Of a stretch of 64,000 bases of DNA, positions 1 through 9,577 are shown one piece after another. Position numbers and translations under genes: made by a program. The stretch is from Siphonodentalium dalli (taxonomy: Eukaryota > Mollusca > Scaphopoda > Gadilida > Siphonodentaliidae), in assembly GCA_032622095.1 (NCBI GenBank), contig CP136065.1, positions 203,988,618 through 204,052,617 of the forward strand, written 5' to 3'. The notes beneath the pieces were generated by a model. The model made no database searches and was not told the DNA's origin. It was given only the letters and a program-made list of their open reading frames with translations. Each line of letters opens with the position of its first letter. The first letter of the stretch is position 1.

Positions 1-240
1 ATAGTGGGAATTCATAGTGACAAGTTAACAACACCATTCATTTGAACCATATTACATACATGGGTGATAAAGACAAACACATACGTACCCCCTCCCCAAT
101 ATGGAGATAATGTCAAAGGACGGTAAATAATAGTTGCGTTGTCCCCAAGCACAATCAACGACGCACGTGTTCACATCTCCCGCCAAATTATATTTTATAA
201 CACGTTGGCTAAAACTCCGTTCTATACCTCATGGACTCTG
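1..240 (-). repeat. Dispersed repeat, inverted copy of 47610-47830
   Basis: Read on the minus strand, this segment matches 47610-47830 closely. Both carry the run of shared words 'ataacacgttggctaaaactcc', the 'ctccatattggggggg' stretch and 'caaatgaatggtgttgtca'. There are scattered substitutions and small indels. No coding content is visible. It is a non-coding dispersed element, class unknown. Confidence 0.7.
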
Positions 241-635
241 CAGGGGGACCCATTTATTATGTACCACCGTACGATAGCACGGGATCTCGGAGAGGAGCAG
301 TTTCATTCATGAAAATCCCGTGCATAAAAATGTCCCGACTAAGAAATTCGGCGTTCTTTGATCAAATTATGTAATCCTACGATATCACGGGATTTTCGAG
401 CATGAGTAGTTTCATCCCGTACACAAAAATATGCATATTCAGCAGTCCGACATTTTTTGATGTTACCGCGACATGCATTACGCTGTATCTAACGTCGCTA
501 TTTGACCCGCTTTTTCACCAGTATTCTATTTAACACCCGAACTCCCGTTGTAACCGGAATTGTTTACGACATTGCGACTGACATTTGGTATATGTATGAA
601 CCAAACAGATAATATGCGAGGGGAATGAGGCCGTC
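241..635. repeat. Non-coding stretch with a diverged tandem duplication
   Basis: No gene is seen. Two related blocks (about 272-345 and 379-435) share 'acgatagcacgggat' / 'acgatatcacgggat', a gagcagtttcat / gagtagtttcat word and 'cccgtgcataaaaatg' / 'cccgtacacaaaaatatg', so they look like an old tandem duplication of about 105 bp. The word GTACGATAGCACGGGATCTC recurs at 47867 next to the other copy of the dispersed repeat, which suggests the two stretches belong to one element family. Confidence 0.5.
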
Positions 636-841
636 CTACGGACGCTGAGCCGTACTAACGGAAACCCTGACTAAAGAGACAGAATAAAATAACGTTGAGC
701 GGACAACACAGCGACATACCCGATCGAGCAGAAAACAGCCTAAATCGGCCGTAATCTGATCGACCTGGCACGTCGATGCGCCGTCCACCCAGAACAATAG
801 AAAATAAAAGTACTTCGCCAAAACACTGGCGAATAGAAGGG

Positions 842-880
842 AAATCAGGGACGGTCCGTGGTCGGGGTGGGGGTGGTTTG
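842..880 (-). other. Conserved ORF1-ORF2 spacer motif (LA1 copy)
   Basis: On the plus strand this reads GGGACGGTCCGTGGTCGGGG followed by a G-run. A closely similar motif sits about 70-110 bp after the ORF1 stop in LA2, LA3, LB1 and LB2, although their ORF1 proteins are only distantly related. Confidence 0.55.
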
Positions 881-938
881 AGAATAAAGAACGTCCGGGT
901 ACACAGTTCCAAGAATAGTTGTAATAACATTGAGTGAA

Positions 939-2256
939 TCACATCTCCGACAGCACCGAATCATAATTTGAAGGGCCACCCTCCTCATCCGGACCAGCTT
1001 GCACGTCTGCCAATGTCTTCTTGTAGGTATCGTCATCATTCGATGAAGACGAAGCGGATCTCTTCAGGGGGTTCCGCGTCCCCGACGTGTCCATGGTAGA
1101 AGAAAAGAGTGACGGACTGTCGATGAATCCATAATCAGAGGCCTGGAAGGCAGCCTGGGTCGCGGTAGACAAACCTACCTGACCAGGGCCGACCTGGCTG
1201 GCCTCCCGGGAGGGAGGGTGCGCATCAACAGGGTGCGAGGCACCCTGCTCGGAATCGAGGGATTCCGGGACTACCGTGACTACCCCCAGTGTCGCGGAGG
1301 AAGGCTCCCCCGGAGGGACTGAGGGGGGAGGCTTATCCCCCTGTTTCACAGTAGAGTCCTCTACTGGAGTGACAGGGGTCGCTCCCAACTGACCAACAGG
1401 GGTGAGGTCCCCCTGCTGCTGGTCGGTTATCGAAACCGCCAGCTCCTCCCGTGTCGCAGTGGAGATGGACTCCACTGGAGTGACCGGAGGGGGAAGACTT
1501 ATCCCCCTGTTTTGCAACAGGGGTTGCTTCCTTCGCAACCACAACAAACTCGTTCTCCCCGATCTGTATCGAAGATCCACCGAGCGCCTCAGCATAAGTC
1601 GTCTTCGGTGGGGGGTGCCTTCTGGTGCCAGAAACGATGTCGCGCTCCTTCCTTCGCTGCTCCACCCTCCTGGGACAGAGCTCCCAGGTCCGGGTGTGCC
1701 CCACTCCCCGGCAGGCGAAACATAAATGCGGTCGACCCTTAATTACGATAGGAATGAACTGTCCATTTGATGTGTCGATGGAATACGGCATTGAATCGAT
1801 GCGGTTGCTATTTACAGTCATATGTACCAATTTCGTTCCATTGGCTACACTGCGTCCCTTCACGTAACTGGTATCATCCCGAATAGAATGAATCTGTCCA
1901 TAGTTCCCCAGGACACGAGAATAAACCTCGGATCTAATGAAGAAAGGAACCCATAGCAGCTTGATAACAATTTCCTTCTTGAAAAACGGGGATAGCTGCA
2001 TCCCGATGCCAGCCTCCGGAAACTCCAAAGTGCGAATTGACTCATAGGTGTCCATGTGCTGGATGTGGTCTAGGGTAAGATACCACGTGGTGGGCCGCGA
2101 AAGTCTGAACAAAGCATCCACCACGCCCATATCGATCTCCGTTCCGAGCAGGTCGCCCATCTTCTCGGTAGTCATCTTATACTTGTTGTCGCCATCCACC
2201 TTAATTTCTATGGTCCTGGCCGCCAAAAACTCATCATAAAGTCCGTCAGCCGCCAT
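939..2256 (-). pseudogene. LINE ORF1 protein (nucleic-acid-binding, CCHC knuckle), frameshifted
   Basis: Starts at ATG 2256 (protein begins MAADGLYDEF), about 70 nt after the U2 junction. The N-terminal 190 residues hold two segments that look like RRM-type folds (ending in a 'KLLWVPFFIRSEVYSRVLGNYGQ'-like stretch). A zinc knuckle follows, with spacing C-x2-C-x4-H-x6-C (CFACRGVGHTRTWELC). The C-terminal half is proline/acid-rich, with repeated 'TPVE..T..QGD.PPP' units, and ends in LKRSASSSS-type residues. The frame shifts near 1500, inside the repeated region, so two frames are needed to reach the stop at 939. Related to the ORF1s of LA2, LA3 and LA5. Its role in the family is to coat the LINE RNA; this copy cannot make the full protein. 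Confidence 0.75.
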
Positions 2257-2327
2257 AGCTGCGTCCCTGACTGGCTGACCAAACAAACAGCAATCAAAAT
2301 AATCAATAAGCAATAATCAAAAACCGC

Positions 2328-2360
2328 CACTTTGAACTAGCCAAAAGGCCGAGAAGCGAT
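2328..2360 (-). ncRNA. U2: U2 snRNA gene 1, 5' part (split by LA1)
   Basis: On the minus strand the sequence begins ATCGCTTCTCGGCCTTTTGG, the standard start of U2 snRNA, and ends ..TTCAAAGTG. U2 should continue with TAGTATCTG, but LINE LA1 begins here instead. The GGCTAAGATCAAAGTG segment is mutated to GGCTAGTTCAAAGTG. The 3' part of this gene copy is not in the window. The copy is non-functional. Confidence 0.9.
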
Positions 2361-2953
2361 GCCGATTTTTCGCGAAAAAAAATCGGGTCATTCAGCAGTA
2401 CCCGTCGAGAAAATGGTTTTAATAAAAGGTGTGTCGTCATCAAATCCCTGGAATCGACATGAATCCTGAAAAAGAAAGAAATATGCATGAGAAGCGAAAA
2501 TGGCGAAATTCCGGTGTTTTGCATGAAGCATGTGTTCGGATTTTGTTACAATTTAGAATAAACACAAGAATTTCGTCATTTTTTTCGTGACTCCATTTGA
2601 GACGTACGACGTACGTTCTTCTGACTCTATTTATTACTGTACTGTTGATCCATTGATCCATTATAAGCTCATCGAGTCGTGCAAACCAAAATGTTGCGAA
2701 AGATGCTGAATGTCGCGAAATCTGAACTTTACTTTTTTGCAATAGTTTTCTTTGCATTTGTGAAATTACGTTAAGGGTGATTTAGAATAAACTTTGTTCA
2801 TTGTAATATGAATGCAATGCAAACGCTCTTTATCAACAATGTGTGGTATCTGTTCTTATCAGCATGACATCTAAACATTCCAAATGGAACTCTGTTCCAT
2901 GACAGAAGGTACAGAGAGGTTGGAGGGGGGAACTAATTTTAGATTATTTAAGA
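2361..2953 (-). promoter_or_regulatory. U2 array spacer with U2 promoter (copy 1)
   Basis: This 593-bp segment lies between the 3' end of U2 gene 2 and the 5' end of U2 gene 1. It is nearly identical to 17111-17702 and 55284-55867 and shares long blocks with 38437-38794 and 44620-45005. By position it must contain the snRNA promoter: a proximal sequence element is expected about 50-60 bp upstream of 2360, near TTCTCGACGGGTACTGCTGA in minus-strand sense, and distal elements further up. No TATA box is expected for a Pol II snRNA gene. The short repeat GACGTACGACGTACGTTC is conserved in all copies. Confidence 0.75.
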
Positions 2954-3104
2954 ATGGGCCGATCCCGGAGGTACTGCAATACCGGGCCAACCCGTGGCGA
3001 GGTTAGAGCAAGCTCTAGGCCACTCGCCTACAGTCAAAAATCAGTTTAATATCGAAGTCCCCATTTGGGGACGTATCAGATATTAAGCTAATAAGAACAG
3101 ATAC
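2954..3104 (-). ncRNA. U2: U2 snRNA gene 2, 3' part
   Basis: The minus strand runs GTATCTGTTCTTATTAGC, stem IIa/IIb (GTCCCC-AAAT-GGGGAC), an Sm-like site GATTTTTGA, stem-loop III, and stem-loop IV with the invariant TATTGCAGTACC loop between CCCGG and CCGGG, ending at GGCCCATT. This is about 150 nt, matching U2 from the branch-point region to the 3' end. The upstream flank is the A-tail of LINE LB1, not U2. The missing 5' part is at 17078-17110, beyond three inserted LINEs. Confidence 0.93.
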
Positions 3105-3129
3105 TTTTTTTTTTCTTTTTCTTTTTCTA

Positions 3130-3444
3130 TAAAAGACTCAGAAATCCGGTTGTGAGACGCCAGGGTACGAAACCGGGACTGATCGCAAACCAGTCTATCC
3201 ATCATAGTCCTTTTGGACCCTCCTGTTATGCTGGACTTTTCAAAAAGTCATCTTTTTGGGTCATCTTTTAAGTATATTGTATTTTTTTCTCGGGATTGGT
3301 ATTTTTTGTCCCGTATTTGTATATATTTTTTTTTGTATCTGTTCTTTATTGCATAAGAATAATACGAGATCGAATCGATTGGTGACAAGAATGCGGCCGA
3401 AACCACTCGCCCGATATAGCAGTACATTGAAACAAACAATATAA
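3130..3444 (-). other. LB1 3' UTR with conserved hairpins
   Basis: This segment is related to the 3' ends of the half-LINE (9160-9440) and LB2 (17877-18070). All keep 'ctcag', 'ccggt..', a GTCC-loop-GGAC hairpin ('catcat.gtcc....ggaccc') and 'gggtcatcttttt'. Such 3' structures are often what the LINE reverse transcriptase recognises; that role is inferred here. The shared 3' end supports one LB family. Confidence 0.6.
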
Positions 3445-6400
3445 TCAAAACTGGAATACTATTTCATTCAGTGTGGTTGGATCAATGAGGGCACCCCAGT
3501 GGTCTGTGAACAGAGTCACCGGGAGCCTCGCATGATCAACCAAAATCCTACCTATGAGGCAAGCTGAAAAGTAGGACTTCAGGTCATCACGCGTGTATAA
3601 TTTCGAGTCATGTTTAATAATGTTTCGGACAGTCCAGACAACGAAGCGATACCGTCGAAGTCCGGACCCCCGAGAGGTCCTTCAGGGACGGGTGAACCCC
3701 GAAAAGAACCAAGTCAGTCGTGAAATTGATCGGCCTGCCTGCGACCTTCTCCAGCAACGAAGTCAGAAAAGCTCGCAGCGGCCGCACGAAAGCACAATTG
3801 CCAAAGAGATGTAAAATGGACTCCCTTCGTGTGCAAAAGGCACATTCCGGGTCACGAGAAATTCCCAGCACATATAAACGTAAATTGGTCAGAATACGCT
3901 GGTGATAAACTAACCAATTGAATCCTCTGTGAAGAGGTTCGATGAACCGATCGAGATTTGCCTTCCACACGGCAGCGAAACTGATGTGGGGATAGGCAAG
4001 CGCGATCGGACAAAGAAGGTTGCCGTATACTTTTGTCATTAAATGATCGTAAAGCTGCTTAGTGGTCGCCGAAGACCAGTCAATGCCATCATTTTCTACC
4101 CTTTTATAAATATCAAGGCATTCTCTGTAAAATGTAGGCATGGTCAGAGAATGCGGGTCGAGGTTCGAGGAAAGAGCAGGGTTGACGTGTCGTAAGGACA
4201 TGCCTAGCCAATAGCGCGCGAAATAAAACCATTTGCTCTCTGAAGTGAGTATAATTTTGCGGACATGGGCCAGCTTCAGCGATTGAAGCTTTATATCAAT
4301 GTTGACTGTGGTAAGACCACCCCTTTCGGGACACTGATATAAAACGTCACGCTTTACTGGCTCCATCTCGCGGCCCCATATAAATTTAAACATGCAGCGT
4401 TGAATGAGTGTGAGGTAATGTTGGGGCATTGTCGAAACTTGGCCGATATACCATAGCTTAGAAAGAGCTAGAACTTTCGAAATCAGAGATTTGCCGAAAT
4501 ACGACAACTTCCGGGAAGTCCAAAGGTCAAAGGTCTTGAGGACCTTCGTCACTATGGCATTCCAGGAGTCGTCCGCGGTGAGTGTCCGGCCATAGAAAAC
4601 ACCTAGTAACTTTTCGACCCCATCCGGCCACGAAATGCCAAAGGCATGATCATTGGAAACCCGAAAGTGACCGAAGGCAATGCCCTTTGTTTTCAGTTTG
4701 TTAAGTTGTGCGCTGGATGCGCGGCCGAAAAAGTCCGCCCAATATAAAAACCGTCCAACCGAATGCTCAGTGGAACAGAAACAAGTGGAGTCATCTGCAT
4801 ATAGGGAAATTTTAGCTTGCTCCGCGGAACCGGGAATGGGAACCCCGATTATAGATTTGTCTGCCCGAACTTTAATTGCCAAAGGTTCGATGCACAAGAC
4901 GTAAAGCAGGGGAGATAATGAACAGCCTTGTCGGACAGATCTAGTAATTTCAAATGGATCAGAGATGTGTCCATTAATGACGACAGAGCTGCGTACATTG
5001 CTGTACAGCAGCCTGACCCAATTAATGAACATAGGTCCGAAACCATAAGCTTCCAAACAACGGAACAGCCACTTGTGCTCCACTCGATCAAAAGCTTTTT
5101 TTTGGTCCAAAGAAACGAAAGCGAGGGGCAAACGCTTTTGATCGATGTAATCAATTATATTTCGGAACAGATGCAAATTATCTGTGATTGAACGACCTGG
5201 GACAGAGCAAGTTTGGTCGGGGTGTACAACATCGCCGATAACTCTACTCAGTCTGGTAGCTAGAGATTTGGACAGGATTTTATAATCCAAGTTCAACAAG
5301 GAAATGGGCCGCCAAAACGAGAGCTGGTCCTTTTTTTGGCGGTCTTTACACAGTAATATGACGTAGCCCAGTCGTTGCGAATATGATAATACACCCGATT
5401 TGTATGACAAGTTATATAGATAGTGCAAAATCGGACCGAATAAGTCAAAAAATTCCAGATAGAAACCGCGGGTAAGGCCATCGGGGCCGGGGGATTTGCC
5501 AGCCTGCATTCGACCGAGAGATTCTCGAATCTCCTCCAGACTGACGTCACCCTCGCACGAGCTAGCCCGCTCCGCAGACAATATCGGGACAGAACCTAAA
5601 AGGTCGTCGATTGCACCATCGTCAGTAGGTTCACTCCGATATAGGTCAGAGTAAAATTGCCGAGAATACTGCAAAATGGTCTCACTGGTGTCATGCGTCG
5701 CATTGCCGTCACATAATTTAGTGATCAATTTATCTTCGGAATTTTTTGATTCCTTCATGTAAAAATAGCGTGACGGTTGCTCACTACAGTCGAGGATTTC
5801 CGCCCGAGAACGTATGATCGACCCCTGCTGTAAGGTCGCATTTAACTTTTTGATTTGTTCTTTCACAGCAGATAATTCCATGAGGTAATCGCCCGGCGAC
5901 AACCGCTCACAGTGTAATAATACCTGGAATTGCTTTTCTAACTGGCAAATAGCGCTACGTTTAATTTTTGATTTCGATTTAGAATGCGCGACACAAAATG
6001 TTCGAAGATCAAGTTTGGCTTGATCCCACCAGGACGAATTAATGGTGGCCGAATCAACGTAACTAGTCCAAAACGTGCGTAATTGTTGTTGAAACGGCTT
6101 GTCCTGGAGGAGAGTCATTAAATTTCCAATAACCCTGGCCGATTTTAATTTTGAGCACTGGCTTTAAGCGAAGATGCACGTAATCATGGTCGGAAACGGG
6201 ACAGGGTACTATTTCGCAATTCCGGACATAATCTAGATGCCGTTCAGAAAGATAAAATCGATCCAAACGACAATCCACTTCCGTGTTACGCCATGTGGTG
6301 GCCAAAATATTAGGATGTAAAAGGCGGTATACGTCTTTAAGAGAAAAACCAGTTGTAATTTTTTCCACTTCTTCCGAACCCGCCGAACCAAGTTTTGGAT

Positions 6401-6875
6401 TACCTCCCTTCTTATCAATTCTCGGGTTTCTGACACAATTAAAGTCACCTCCCCAAATAGTACAATGTCTGCCAGGAAAAAGATGACACAGGTTCAAGAA
6501 GTATTCTTTGCGATCTTCCTCACCGTTTGGTGCATAGGAATTGATGAGGCGGAAATTGGAACCGTGCAAAGCGATGTCAACAGAGACGTATCTGCCATTG
6601 ACATCCCGATCCACTATCCCGACCGTCGCAGCAAGTCCAGGTGAAATGAGAATTCCAACCCCACGGCTCCGGGTGGAACCGAAAGACCAGAAACACTCGC
6701 CCCCCCCCCATTCAAGTTTCACTTTGGCCGCAAAAAGCGCCGTGTCCACATGAGTTTCTTGCAAGAATAAAATATCAACGTGTGTGCGCTTGCAATAGTC
6801 GAAAACAGAGTGCCGGGCCTTTGGCTCGCGGAACCCATTCGCATTGAGCGTTAAGACGTGAAATGACCTAGCCAT
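3445..6875 (-). pseudogene. LINE ORF2: APE endonuclease + reverse transcriptase (LB1)
   Basis: Starts at ATG 6875 (MARSFHVLTLNANGF). Residues 1 to about 225 are an APE-type endonuclease: LNANGF, FLQETHV (metal-binding Glu), WGGDFNC and SDHDYVHL (catalytic Asp/His) are all present. A linker and the reverse transcriptase follow, with SVPGRSITDN, LDQKKAFDRVEH, SVRQGCSLSPLLY and the catalytic YADD at 4790-4801. The C-terminus carries a zinc-finger-like CAFCTRRESILHLFGNC. Target-primed reverse transcription at the nicked U2 gene is the expected reaction. The frame shifts near 6110 (between endonuclease and RT) and near 3650, so this copy looks dead. It is closest to LB2 and LB3 in the window. Confidence 0.88.
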
Positions 6876-7317
6876 GGAGGGTTGCCCGAAGAGTGACCAA
6901 CATGCACCCAATCAACAGCCAGGTGCTAAAAAAAGAACGCTCAGCACAAACAAATTTCGCGACCCGGGGCCCGACAGCGAAATTTGATCGTGAAACCGAA
7001 ATGTAGGTACGCATCACTATATGGAAATTCGCCCGGATATAGGGTGCAACAGACTGCGTACGCAATATCATAAATGGAAAGACCATTGCTTTAAGTACGA
7101 AAATGGAAATTTGCAGCGAGATCATGAGGAAAGTATACATATCAAGATACATAAATAAAAGTAGAGCTCCACTACCATGCGAGAAACAGCCGGGTAACGG
7201 TAGAACGCACCTACCAGGCAAAACAAGAACACACGCGCAACCACGCAGAGGTAGAACGAACCTACCATGCGGAACACGCATAAGAATAACCGGGGTCAAG
7301 CCGCTCGCACAAGCCGA

Positions 7318-7358
7318 AATCCAGGGACGGTCCGAGGTCGAGTGGGGGTCGCAGTAGA
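7318..7358 (-). other. Conserved ORF1-ORF2 spacer motif (LB1 copy)
   Basis: The plus strand reads AGGGACGGTCCGAGGTCGAG then TGGGGGTCGCAGTAGA. The last part is identical to LA2 at 15616-15630. It lies about 70 bp after the ORF1 stop. Confidence 0.5.
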
Positions 7359-7438
7359 GAAGCCATAATCGAAATAGAAAATCCGGTCGTTGTGTATACA
7401 TATTATATATGTGGGTGTTTTAGATTAAGACGAGATGT

Positions 7439-7481
7439 CCGGTGGAACCCCCACCTTCGCTTGGGTGGGGTTGCCGGACAC
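7439..7481. other. Strong hairpin at the 3' end of LB1 ORF1
   Basis: TCCGGTGGAACCCCCACC and GGGTGGGGTTGCCGGA pair almost perfectly around a short TTCGCTT loop. It overlaps the last codons of ORF1. Whether it acts on ORF2 translation is not known. Confidence 0.5.
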
Positions 7482-8292
7482 GGTACTGCCTTTGTTCGTG
7501 GCGTCTAAACTCGCGCACTTATCCTTTAGCTCGGGGTCGGTAGCGAAACCGGACTGATCATCAGTCAGACCATTATCGTCAGAGAAGGCATCACTTTCTG
7601 GGTTCTCCTCCGCGCTATAGCCATCGAAACCCGGCCCTTTAACTAACTGCTTGGCGGTGCGCGGTTCCTCCTCGGTATCGTCTTCCGAAACACGCGATTT
7701 ACGCTATCGGAGCGAAGAAAGATCCGCGCTTGCATCCATTCTCACACCTTCCGTGTTGACGATGACGACTTCCGGGTCAACGATGACGACTTCCGGTGTC
7801 GTCTGTACTTCCGGTTCGGAATTTGCGTCCTGAGCCGCGGGCCCCTCTACTGGGACCTCGGGCGGTGTGTTCATAGCGGCAGCAGCAGCGGCCGACTTCT
7901 GTGCTGAAGCCGCCTTCAAAACCGCGCTCCATTCAGCCGCTTTGTCTATAAGAAGATGGGGGTGTCGCTTAGGGCCTACCCCCGCGTTCCCACTACGCAT
8001 GGGGCAGCTCGGGTCACTACGGACGTGCCCCTCCCGCTGGCATCTCATACACCGAGGCGCCGCACGGTGATGAGCATTTTCATCCCGTTCTGAAGTTCGA
8101 CCACGTCCGGAATACTGTTAAACCGGAGCGGGTCAGTTACAAAGGTCACGCGCTTAACACCCGTGCCGATTCCATCGACGTCCCTGTCTTCCACTACTTC
8201 CACATTCTCACCAAACCTGCCGAAATACCGACCCAAAAAACTGTCCTTGACGTACAAGGGTAGCCAATGAACTTTCACTACAAATTTCTGTC

Positions 8293-8498
8293 GGTTGGCC
8301 GGGTAGAAATCAAAGAGATGGTCGCGTTTTGACCTTGTGGCCCCAATGTTATTAAGGGTGGCGGCGGAATTAGTGTCTTTGCATAAGATGGTCCAGGTTG
8401 GCCGGGTAGAAATCAAAGAGATGGTCGCGTTTTGACCTGGTGGCCCCAATGTTATTAAGGGTGGCGGCGGAATTAGTGTCTTTGCATAAGATGGTCCA
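8293..8498. repeat. 103-bp tandem duplication inside LB1 ORF1
   Basis: Copies 8293-8395 and 8396-8498 are almost identical (one substitution seen, ..ttgacc[t/c]tggtggcc.. region). The unit length is not a multiple of three, so the ORF1 frame changes across it. It is a recent, copy-specific event. Confidence 0.9.
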
Positions 8499-9126
8499 CT
8501 TACCAGAGGACTCATTTGATGATGCCGAAAGAATATCCTTAATGGGCACGTCCTGCTCCTTTAAGAAGTCAACTACGTCCCTGCGCGTAGCGCGCTTCCC
8601 CGTACAACTCGCCTGTGTGCAGCAGCTAAGAATGTCCTGACTAATAAGAAAAAGAGGTATGACCTCCTCCTTAGTCGTCATCTTGATGTCTAGACTGGTA
8701 CCTACAGGGGTGACCGGAAGCGACCCTTGCAGCTGGGTAATGTCCAGCAGGTAGCCAGCCGTTCCGGAACCCCCGTAACGTTCGTAACAACACAAAAGCC
8801 CCCGTCGAGTCCCTCCCTGGCTCGTATACCTGGTCACATAAAGATCATTTCCAGGATACACACAGGGTGGGTCAAGACAGAGCGTGGGATGCCGAGAAAG
8901 AGCCCTAGGTGGGCTCCTCGCGATGTTACGCTGATTAGGCAACACGAGGAGCACCGAAGAGATGCATTGGATGCATAGCAGAACTATGCACCACAGAAAA
9001 AAGAAGTGGCGCTCCTTTGTCAGATTCAAGAATCTGCCTTGGGACAGTGGCCTGGAAGGCACTGATGTCACTTTAAGACTGTGAAACAACTCGACCAATT
9101 GGCTAGAGCAACCGACTAAGACCGTG

Positions 9127-9139
9127 TAAGAACAGATAC
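9127..9139 (-). other. U2 gene 2 internal fragment / LINE target-site duplication
   Basis: The 13-mer GTATCTGTTCTTA (minus strand) lies between the A-tail of the half-LINE and the 5' end of LB1. It is U2 sequence directly downstream of the branch-point region, duplicated by LB1 insertion. Confidence 0.85.
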
Positions 9140-9352
9140 TTTTTTTTTTTTTTTTTATAAAAGACTCAGTAACCGGTATAAGTACCTTGGTAACAAACCG
9201 GGACCAGCCGTAACTGGTCTGTACATCATGGTCCTTTTGGACCCGTTCTTTTATACTTTGGGCTCGTAGCCTCTTTTGTGGGCGCATGGCCTCTTTTAGG
9301 GTCATCTTTTGATTGAGAAAAATACATATTACATATTTTAAGTACGAAAAGG

Positions 9353-9375
9353 ATACATACATACATACATACATA
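9353..9375. repeat. (ATAC)n microsatellite in half-LINE 3' UTR
   Basis: A short perfect run of tetranucleotide ATAC units. Confidence 0.85.
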
Positions 9376-9577
9376 AATGTCAAGAGAAAACGATCTTCTG
9401 GTTTAGGAGAAGAAGAGCATTTATGAAAATGAAGCATTAATTATTGTTCGCAATCCGGGTGGGTTGATTAGTAGCAAGTCCATGGTCGATTCCGGTGTGA
9501 CATAGTCCATTTCCGTAGTCCAAATTCAGTCCGGGTCAAACTTCCTGAAATCAGTCTCAATAAAACATTTAAACCAT

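Larger units (their letters stand above)
636..2327 (-). mobile_element. LA1: site-A U2-targeting LINE, 5' part only
   Basis: A non-LTR retrotransposon whose 5' end abuts the first part of a U2 gene exactly after CAAAGTG (2328). It has a short leader of about 70 nt, then ORF1, then the beginning of the ORF1-ORF2 spacer, which resembles that of LA2 (GTCGATCAGATTACGGCCGAT is shared). Homology to LA2 stops around 636. No ORF2, 3' UTR or 3' U2 flank follows, so the element has been truncated by a later rearrangement that joined it to unrelated repeat DNA. Confidence 0.75.
7426..8681 (-). pseudogene. LINE ORF1 (LB1), CCHC knuckle, broken
   Basis: Starts at ATG 8681 (MTTKEEVIPLFLISQD). An N-terminal helical segment is followed by 'KFVVKVHWLPLYVKDSFLGRYFGRFG', which looks RRM-like, then a zinc knuckle CMRCQREGHVRSDPSC (C-x2-C-x4-H-x6-C), an alanine-rich stretch and an acidic tail ending VGVPPDISS at the stop 7426-7428. 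It is damaged by a 103-bp tandem duplication (8293-8498), a frameshift just before the knuckle (about 8050) and an in-frame TAG near 7703. It aligns with LB2 ORF1 (22239-22946) through the 'VTDP..F..(I/L)PDV.E' block and the knuckle. Confidence 0.78.
3105..9126 (-). mobile_element. LB1: site-B U2-targeting LINE, nearly full length
   Basis: A roughly 6-kb non-LTR retrotransposon in the same orientation as U2. Order on the minus strand: 5' leader (9126-8682), ORF1 (8681-7426), spacer, ORF2 (6875-3445), 3' UTR and A-tail (interrupted T-run at 3105-3129 on the plus strand). It is flanked on both sides by the 13-bp U2 sequence GTATCTGTTCTTA (9127-9139 and 3092-3104), a target-site duplication, which shows a complete insertion event. 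Both ORFs are damaged. Confidence 0.88.

Noticed and set aside
3614-6118. Endogenous retrovirus or LTR retrotransposon origin for the RT genes
   Set aside because: No LTRs, protease, RNase H-integrase order or primer-binding site; an N-terminal APE endonuclease, A-tails and target duplications mark non-LTR elements.
636-7401. Many plus- and minus-strand open frames of 60-180 residues overlapping the LINE ORFs (for example 6868-7401, 8370-9437, 1402-1867)
   Set aside because: They run antisense or out of frame to recognisable endonuclease, RT or zinc-knuckle sequence, or start in leader/spacer DNA, and show no domain of their own.
9127-9139. Idea that GTATCTGTTCTTA is the LINE's own terminus and not host DNA
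   Set aside because: The same sequence continues into full U2 (stem II, Sm-like site, loop IV) at 3104, 17855 and 56019, and occurs on both sides of LB1 and the half-LINE, so it is the target duplicated.
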